A stretch of 64,000 nt of DNA, taken from assembly GCA_041918175.1 (NCBI GenBank), contig JAYRWE010000094.1:434001-498000 (forward strand), written 5' to 3'. This DNA comes from JABWAN01 sp041918175 (GTDB taxonomy: Bacteria > Zhuqueibacterota > Zhuqueibacteria > Zhuqueibacterales > Zhuqueibacteraceae). A program made the position numbers and the translations under genes. The notes beneath the pieces are model-generated. The model was not told the origin of the DNA. It did not search any database and was given only the letters and a program-made list of their open reading frames with translations. How positions within the stretch are numbered: the stretch's first letter is position 1; every line of letters begins with the position of its first letter. Shown in pieces: positions 58,689-64,000 of this stretch.

Positions 58689-60992
58689 ATGCCAAATACA
58701 AAACGCCCTCTTAACGTTTTCCTTTGCCACGCCCGTGAGGACAAGGGCGATGTCCACAAAATTTCTGTTCGCTTGACCAACGATGGAGTGTACACATGGG
58801 TTGATGAAAATAAAATTCTCCCTGGTCACAATTGGGAATTAGAGATTCGTAAAGCAGTACGTGAAGCTGACGTGATAGTGATTTGCCTATCCAAAAGCTT
58901 CAATCAAGAAGGGTATCGACAGAAAGAAATGAAGCAGGCGCTCGATACAGCAGAGGAAAAACCTGAAGGCGAAATTTTTATAATCCCTGCACGATTGGCT
59001 GACTGCGAAATTCCTGATCGCCTGCGGAAATTGCAGTGCGTAGATATGTTTCAAGATGGCGGCTACGCAAAGCTTATGTTAGCATTACAGACACGGGCAG
59101 AAGCAATCGGAGCTACAATTCAAAAGGGAAATATCTCATCAAGCAAAGTAGAGAATTCCACACAGAACGATCAAGCAATTCTCTCCAGTTTACAAAGCCT
59201 CTTAGAAGATCGCTATAACAGTGTTGTAATAGAAAAGAATATGCAATTGGTTGGAGAGGCTTTGCGGGATATCCTCTCAGAACATGGCATTGGCATCGCG
59301 CTTTTGGTAGCTCATAGCCATGGCCTCAGTTCTGGTCATATACCCCAAATGAGAGATAATTTAGGTAAAATTTTGAAGCAGGTTGAAATAATACATGATA
59401 AGGGGGACCGTTACACCTTTGTCCATGTCCCTGTCCGCATGATCCGTACTGATAAAAACGAACTGATAAGGCGGGGGATTATGAATAAGAAGGCAGATCC
59501 CACGGGTTTCATATATCACGAAGACGGATTGATCAGTAACTTTAGTTTTGACCTCAATAGCATGAACAAAGAATGTAAAACATCTTTTTCAACTGAGGAT
59601 ATTTCAACGATGTTGGAGCATCTTGCCTTGCATGGAGTGTTGGTTCCTGCGAATGTGGAAAATAGACAAATCCAGTTTAAAGACGATTCTGCGAAAGGCA
59701 TGATCAAAAAATCAGAAGATGCAATTTACGTAAAATACGATCATCGCCCTATTCGTAAGGAGAATTTAGTCCTGCCGGAAAGATACAATTCCAGCGAAGT
59801 TCGCGCCTTCGTTGCCAATGCGATACGCGTTAAGTCTGCGTGCAATTACTGTTCTATTAGTGCCTTAAACCCATTGGAAGCAACGATTCATTCCACGCCA
59901 TTGCGCGCGAAGGAACCACATGGGACAGAACGTTCTACTGTCAGAAATTATCAATTTGGCTTCACCTTTTCTCCGTTTGGCGATCCAGCTACCATGTGTC
60001 ATTTTCTTGCATGGGATTTTCCCCACATAAATGAACAAGTTAATAATATGGACCCTCAAGGGTATTCTTTTAGCGATCTAATAAAGTTGGTTACAGTCAT
60101 TAACGCAGATATCGATAAGTTTTGCCGGGCAAACAAAATAGAGATTGTACCCAAAGTATCTGGTGTATGCAATCACTGGGCAGGTAACAGTATTTACCAT
60201 CAGCATTATCAGTTTTTTATCCTAAAGGAAATCCCTGCATTATCCAATAAGCCGACCGGGCGAATTATTACGAGTATCGATAATGTAACGATTCAAAGCC
60301 TTGACTGGCCAATACCATGGTACGAAATCAGTTCGTCAAGTGAGGACGATGATAAGAATATTATGTTTGTCGCTGATAGGGTCGCCAAAAATTGGGAGGA
60401 ATTGAATGATGGATTTGACGAATCCTATGGAAATGGGATAAGAATTAAGAATCACACTCAAAATATCTTTGTGACGCAAGACGGAAAAAGAACACGCGCC
60501 ATTTTTGTCCCTCGATTCAGAAACAAACTTCATGCGAAAGCTCAAATCTCTGAGCATGTCATTGAGAAAAGAAGTATGGGAGCCATGGAGACACTTGGTT
60601 ATTTCCTTATAGATAATATTGCGGACTTTGATATGCTGAGAAACCTAACCCCAGAAAACAGAAACCACGTTGGAAAGGACTTATTATCTAACATTGCGCC
60701 TCCTCGGGATCGTGTTGTCGAGTTTGAGAAACGTGTATCGGAACGACTTACCCCAAGGGTTATCCACTATGAACTGAAATTCGATGAGGCCGATGAACGT
60801 CCAATTAGAGAGAGAAAATATTTGTTATGCCACTACTTAATGGAAATAATTGGCGATAAGAACTTGTCAGATCAACAATGCCGGATCCTCGCAACAGAGG
60901 CTAATAGGCTTCTTAAAGAGAAGTCCCCTCAGGATGCTTACACACCTGACGCACTAGATAAACTAATCGTTGATCGCCATCAGTCGAATTAG
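58689..60992 (+). CDS. TIR domain fused to a HIT-superfamily-like nucleotidyl domain
   Basis: A 767-residue protein. Residues ~7-140 are a TIR domain: LNVFLCHAREDKGDVHKISV, WVDENKILPGHNWELEIRKA, VIVICLSKSFNQEGYRQKEM with the likely catalytic Glu80, and IFIIPARLADCEIPDRLRKL. A spacer leads to an unassigned domain (~180-345). Residues ~375-620 resemble the GalT/Ap4A-phosphorylase branch of the HIT fold: VCNHWAGNSIYHQHYQFFIL gives His504-x-His506-x-Gln508, and RAIFVPRFRNK follows. The tail is helical. TIR domains cleave NAD+ or make cyclic-ADPR-type signals; HIT domains act on nucleoside phosphates. The DNA is clearly AT-richer than its neighbours, indicating transfer. Abortive-infection-type defence is inferred, not shown. 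Confidence 0.8.
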   Translation: MPNTKRPLNVFLCHAREDKGDVHKISVRLTNDGVYTWVDENKILPGHNWELEIRKAVREADVIVICLSKSFNQEGYRQKEMKQALDTAEEKPEGEIFIIPARLADCEIPDRLRKLQCVDMFQDGGYAKLMLALQTRAEAIGATIQKGNISSSKVENSTQNDQAILSSLQSLLEDRYNSVVIEKNMQLVGEALRDILSEHGIGIALLVAHSHGLSSGHIPQMRDNLGKILKQVEIIHDKGDRYTFVHVPVRMIRTDKNELIRRGIMNKKADPTGFIYHEDGLISNFSFDLNSMNKECKTSFSTEDISTMLEHLALHGVLVPANVENRQIQFKDDSAKGMIKKSEDAIYVKYDHRPIRKENLVLPERYNSSEVRAFVANAIRVKSACNYCSISALNPLEATIHSTPLRAKEPHGTERSTVRNYQFGFTFSPFGDPATMCHFLAWDFPHINEQVNNMDPQGYSFSDLIKLVTVINADIDKFCRANKIEIVPKVSGVCNHWAGNSIYHQHYQFFILKEIPALSNKPTGRIITSIDNVTIQSLDWPIPWYEISSSSEDDDKNIMFVADRVAKNWEELNDGFDESYGNGIRIKNHTQNIFVTQDGKRTRAIFVPRFRNKLHAKAQISEHVIEKRSMGAMETLGYFLIDNIADFDMLRNLTPENRNHVGKDLLSNIAPPRDRVVEFEKRVSERLTPRVIHYELKFDEADERPIRERKYLLCHYLMEIIGDKNLSDQQCRILATEANRLLKEKSPQDAYTPDALDKLIVDRHQSN

Positions 60993-61161
60993 CTATTGCC
61001 TGTATGAGGCATGCATTCTGATGACGTGTAGATCAACGTAGCATTTCGAAAGCGAGGGATGCCACCCAACACAACTTGCAGTGGATGGTAAAGCTTGCCT
61101 CGCGATGAAGCGCACGCATGATCGTTTGCAAACAACCATATTAACCAACAAAAAATCTCTT

Positions 61162-62265
61162 ATGAAAATCACTCGCATTGACGTTTATCCCATCACCTAC
61201 GGCCTGCACGATCATACCTACGCGTGGTCCGGCGGGCATGCCGTCACTTCCTTTCTCAGCCACGTCGTCAAAATTTCCACGGACGAGGGCATCAACGGTT
61301 TTGCCGAAGTGTGTCCGCTCGGCTCGGCTTATATGGATGCGTATGCGCGCGGCGTGCCCGCGGGTATTGCGGAAGTGGGCGCGGCGCTGCTCGGCCAAGA
61401 CCCACGGCGCATTCGCGCGATCAACCAATTGATGGATGCCGTGATGGGCGGCCATCATTACATCAAGTCGCCGCTCGATATTGCATGTTGGGATATTCTC
61501 GGCAAAGCGAGCAACCAATCCGTGGCCGCGTTGCTCGGCGGCCGCTATGTTGAAGACTACCCTTTGTATCGCGCGATTTCGCAGCAAGCGCCGGAGCAAA
61601 TGGCGAGCGACGTGGCGCGTTATCGCAGCGAAGGCTATCGCCGGTTTCAGCTTAAAGTCGGCGGCGATCCGGATGAAGACGTGAAACGCGTGCGCGCCGT
61701 GTTGCAAGTTTTATCTCCGGGCGACGTGCTCGTTGCCGACGCCAACACCGGCTGGCAGATGCATCAAGCGATTCGCCTCGTGAATGCGCTGGCCGATGCG
61801 GATTTCTACGTTGAAGCGCCGTGCCCAACGTATGAAGAATGTCTGACCGTGCGGCAGCATACGCGCCAGCCGTTTGTGATCGACGAGTTGATCACGGGCG
61901 TCGAGCCGTTGTTGCGCGCGCATCGCGACCGCGCGATGGATGTGATCAATCTAAAAATTTCCCGCGTCGGCGGCTTGACCAAAGCGAAGTTGATTCGCGA
62001 CCTTTGTGAAGCGCTCGGGATTGTGATGACGCTCGAAGACAGTTGGGGCGGCGATATTGTCACCGCGACGATCGCGCATCTGGTTGGCAGCACACGGCCG
62101 GAGTTTCTTTTCACTTCAACGGATTTCAATAGCTACATCGACGTGCAGCTTGCCGGCGATGCGCCGCGTCGCAAAGACGGCCGCCTCACTGTGCCAACCG
62201 GCCCCGGCCTCGGCATTCAGGTTGATGAGAAGAAATTGGGGAGTGCGGTAGTGACGGTGCGATAA
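61162..62265 (+). CDS. Enolase-superfamily enzyme (mandelate racemase / hydroxyproline dehydratase-like)
   Basis: A 367-residue enzyme from ATG 61162 (MKITRIDVYPITYGLHDHTY). The capping domain starts with ITRIDVYPI; HHYIKSPLDIACWDILGKAS closes it. The barrel has FQLKVGGDPDEDVKRV with the Lys, VLVADANTGW (Asp), DFYVEAPCPTYEEC (Glu), FVIDELITG (Asp/Glu) and NLKISRVGGLTKAKLIRDLC. The HxH-free pattern and DSWGGDI tail fit the cis-3-hydroxy-L-proline dehydratase / proline-betaine epimerase branch; exact substrate is unknown. The frame is open 27 codons upstream, without support. Codon use is like the GC-rich host genes, unlike its flanks. Confidence 0.9.
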   Translation: MKITRIDVYPITYGLHDHTYAWSGGHAVTSFLSHVVKISTDEGINGFAEVCPLGSAYMDAYARGVPAGIAEVGAALLGQDPRRIRAINQLMDAVMGGHHYIKSPLDIACWDILGKASNQSVAALLGGRYVEDYPLYRAISQQAPEQMASDVARYRSEGYRRFQLKVGGDPDEDVKRVRAVLQVLSPGDVLVADANTGWQMHQAIRLVNALADADFYVEAPCPTYEECLTVRQHTRQPFVIDELITGVEPLLRAHRDRAMDVINLKISRVGGLTKAKLIRDLCEALGIVMTLEDSWGGDIVTATIAHLVGSTRPEFLFTSTDFNSYIDVQLAGDAPRRKDGRLTVPTGPGLGIQVDEKKLGSAVVTVR

Positions 62266-62324
62266 AGAGTGGTTGCGGATCGTTCAGTGCCGCAAAGCGA
62301 ATAAATTACTTCACACCAACGCCC

Positions 62325-62425
62325 ACGCGCGCAACGATTTGGCTCAAACGCATGCGCGTATTTTGGAGTGAAGTGCCCAACACGAGTCGGTTGTTGGAAA
62401 ATGTGCCGGCGAGAATTGCTTCAAG
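62325..62425 (+). pseudogene. Duplicated fragment of the CrtA-like gene
   Basis: About 100 bases match 56826-56926 closely (CTCAAACGCATGCGCG, then ATTTTGGAGTGAAGTGCC and AACACGAGTCG). They encode TRATIWLKRMRVFWSEVPNT SRLLEN in the same frame as the parent gene. There is no start, and no other part of the gene is present. It lies directly upstream of the NmrA/NDUFA9-like gene, whose Shine-Dalgarno (TTGGAGA) follows it by about 15 bases. Confidence 0.85.
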
Positions 62426-62457
62426 CCGCAGAAGAAGTGTTAGTTGGAGATTAAATC

Positions 62458-63399
62458 ATGACTGAAAAACAAATACATGCGGTAACAGGTGCATTCGGAT
62501 ATTCAGGTAAATATATAGCTCATAGATTGTTGAATAAAGGGCATAAAGTAATAACAATTACTAACTCAGTGAATAGAACAAATCCGTTCGGGGATAAATT
62601 GGATGCCTTTCCATTTAATTTTGATAATCCTGAGAAGCTAGCTGAGACCCTCAAGGGTGTTTCCGTTCTTTATGTTACCTATTGGGTTAGATTTAACCAT
62701 AAGATGTTTACCCATGCTGATGCGGTGAGAAATACAATAACCTTATTCAAAGCGGCTGTTAAAGCCGGTGTTGAACGAATTGTATACGTCAGTATAACGA
62801 ACCCTTCTGAAGATTCCCCGCTCGAATACTTTAGTGGCAAAGGGAAACTTGAGAAGATATTGCAAGGCCTCGGTGTATCTTACGCAATTCTCCGTCCCGC
62901 CGTATTATTCGGGAAAGAGGATATATTGATTAACAATATTGCATGGGCGTTAAGAAGATTGCCTGTTCTTGGAGTCTTTGGTGATGGAAAATATCGTATT
63001 CAGCCAATCTATGTGGACGACCTTGCCGAGATCGCCGTTCACGAGGGAAACAATAGAGAAAACAAAATAATAAACTGCATTGGGCCTGAAACATTTACAT
63101 ATAGGGAGTTGGTAGAAACCATCGGCAAAATTATTGGTAAGAAAAGGCTAATTATTCCGGTTCCCCCACTATTGGGATATGTGGTTGGTGCGATGATTGG
63201 CAAAATTGTAAATGATCAGTTTATTACACGTGAAGAAGTTGATGGCCTTATGGCAAATCTTCTATATGTAGATTCTCCACCTACTGGAAAAACGAAATTA
63301 ACTGACTGGGCTCGCGATCATGCTTATACGTTAGGACGGAACTATTCAAGTGAACTCGATAGACGAAAAGACAGAACTATAGAATATGAAGTCAACTAA
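62458..63399 (+). CDS. NAD(P)-binding epimerase-like protein (NmrA/NDUFA9 type SDR)
   Basis: A 313-residue atypical short-chain dehydrogenase. The Rossmann start is HAVTGAFGYSGKYIAHRLLN with a GxxGxxG-type loop. RIVYVSITNPSEDSPLEYF, LRPAVLFGKEDILINNIAWA, QPIYVDDLAEIAVHE and GPETFTYRELVETIGKIIG follow the NDUFA9/YbjT pattern. It lacks the classical YxxxK, as expected. GGAGA is 6 bases before the ATG. The DNA is AT-rich with codons unlike the host, so it was probably acquired. Role unknown; quinone or ubiquinone-linked functions exist in the family. Confidence 0.85.
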   Translation: MTEKQIHAVTGAFGYSGKYIAHRLLNKGHKVITITNSVNRTNPFGDKLDAFPFNFDNPEKLAETLKGVSVLYVTYWVRFNHKMFTHADAVRNTITLFKAAVKAGVERIVYVSITNPSEDSPLEYFSGKGKLEKILQGLGVSYAILRPAVLFGKEDILINNIAWALRRLPVLGVFGDGKYRIQPIYVDDLAEIAVHEGNNRENKIINCIGPETFTYRELVETIGKIIGKKRLIIPVPPLLGYVVGAMIGKIVNDQFITREEVDGLMANLLYVDSPPTGKTKLTDWARDHAYTLGRNYSSELDRRKDRTIEYEVN

Positions 63400-63612
63400 C
63401 TCTGCATCAACCGGACTGCGGCACAGTAGCATGATTTTCATGATTTGTTGAATTTGAACGCCCGATTTTTATCAATCGTTTTCTTGCCCTGCAGCCCGTT
63501 ATGCTGGCGCTAGCGACAACCTATCCCCAAAACGCAATCGCCCTCCCGCAACGCTTCAAGCACCGAATCACTCAACACAACAATCCGTCGCTCGATTTCA
63601 CACTCAAACACT

Positions 63613-64000
63613 TCACGGCGCGACCGCAATGCCGCGCAGCGCGGACGGATTGGCGATATTGCCTAGCATCACCGCGGTGCCGGAGGAAAGATCGATGAAA
63701 TAGAGCGTGGAAAAAATATTCGGCGCGACCATGAGCGCGGCGTACGCAATGCCGTCGTTGCCCGTGATGTCAAATCCCACCGCATTCGAAGTATTCACGC
63801 CCAGCGATCCCACCGTATACATCTGCCCATTGTTCGGCGAAGGCAACGTCACCAACACATCTAAGTTCGAATCAATCGCATAGAGCGTGGTCGAGATCGC
63901 GCCCACCACGCTATTCGTATATGCCGTGCCCACGACGTTGGGATTGAGACCGAAATTCGCATCGCCGAACGCATACGTTAAAGACGAGTCATTGCCCGCG
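63613..64000 (-). CDS. DUF4394 domain protein, partial (runs off the window)
   Basis: The C-terminal ~128 residues of a larger protein that starts beyond the right edge. DANFGLNPNVVGTAYTNSV, TLYAIDSNLDVLVTLPSPN, GSLGVNTSNAVGFDITGNDG and GTAVMLGNI match the DUF4394 beta-propeller-like repeat of secreted proteins. The frame is open to base 64000. Export and function cannot be judged without the N-terminus. The region 63400-63612 before its stop has no supported gene. Confidence 0.85.
   Translation of the reverse strand, partial: AGNDSSLTYAFGDANFGLNPNVVGTAYTNSVVGAISTTLYAIDSNLDVLVTLPSPNNGQMYTVGSLGVNTSNAVGFDITGNDGIAYAALMVAPNIFSTLYFIDLSSGTAVMLGNIANPSALRGIAVAP

Overview
The window looks like chromosome from a bacterium of the FCB superphylum, probably a KSB1/Calditrichota-like lineage rather than a classical Bacteroidetes. 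This is inferred from protein families: type IX secretion (T9SS) C-terminal sorting modules, a PorV/PorQ-family barrel, a SusC-like TonB-dependent receptor with a regulatory N-domain, three FG-GAP/ASPIC-UnbV (CRTAC1-like) proteins, and multihaem cytochromes fused to TPRs. The DNA is moderately GC-rich with conventional Shine-Dalgarno sites. From about 0.4 to 56 kb nearly every gene lies on the minus strand. I saw no rRNA, tRNA or CRISPR array. Intergenic space is crowded with palindromic repeats of at least six families.

Layout. 0.4-10 kb: two S9 peptidases, two membrane proteins of unknown role, a nucleoside-type MFS transporter, a TPR lipoprotein and an aquaglyceroporin. 10.3-15.6 kb: an accessory region with a large DUF4062-NACHT-FGE protein, a 115-bp template-like copy of its 3' end, and a REP-associated transposase (RAYT) among its palindromes. 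15.6-36 kb: creatininase, two Rpn-type nuclease relatives, a lipoprotein heptahaem-TPR cytochrome, three FG-GAP proteins, a PQQ-type sugar dehydrogenase with PKD/PA14/T9SS modules, a second RAYT with a different palindrome family, a PQQ-repeat propeller and a Tat-exported sugar isomerase-like protein. 36-47 kb: a reductase-like enzyme, a PemK/AF2212-type toxin-antitoxin pair, a membrane multihaem-TPR cytochrome, and a likely operon TonB receptor - T9SS cargo - PorV. 48-56 kb: FKBP, AlkD-like protein, a YiiX-like hydrolase and a CoA-ester set (crotonase, 3-hydroxybutyryl-CoA dehydrogenase, thiolase) interspersed with small paired genes. 56-64 kb: mostly plus strand, with a CrtA-like monooxygenase, a class D beta-lactamase bracketed by imperfect direct repeats, an AT-rich TIR-HIT fusion, an enolase-superfamily enzyme, an AT-rich NmrA/NDUFA9-like protein and a truncated DUF4394 gene at the edge.

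Two points deserve most attention. First, the 3' end of the NACHT-FGE gene (11452-11566) and a non-coding copy 370 bp downstream (10968-11082) are the same length without gaps and differ at 18 positions. Sixteen of these are adenines in the non-coding copy, which is the signature of a diversity-generating retroelement (DGR). The diversified protein would be an NLR-like STAND receptor whose C-type-lectin-fold tip is rewritten. No reverse transcriptase is visible in the window, so it must act in trans, lie outside, or be lost. Second, the 767-residue protein at 58689-60992 fuses a TIR domain with catalytic Glu to a large C-terminal region carrying a HIT-superfamily His-x-His-x-Gln motif. I do not know this architecture as a described defence system.

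Start sites were chosen from Shine-Dalgarno spacing, signal peptides and overlaps; where they differ from the longest open frame this is stated.
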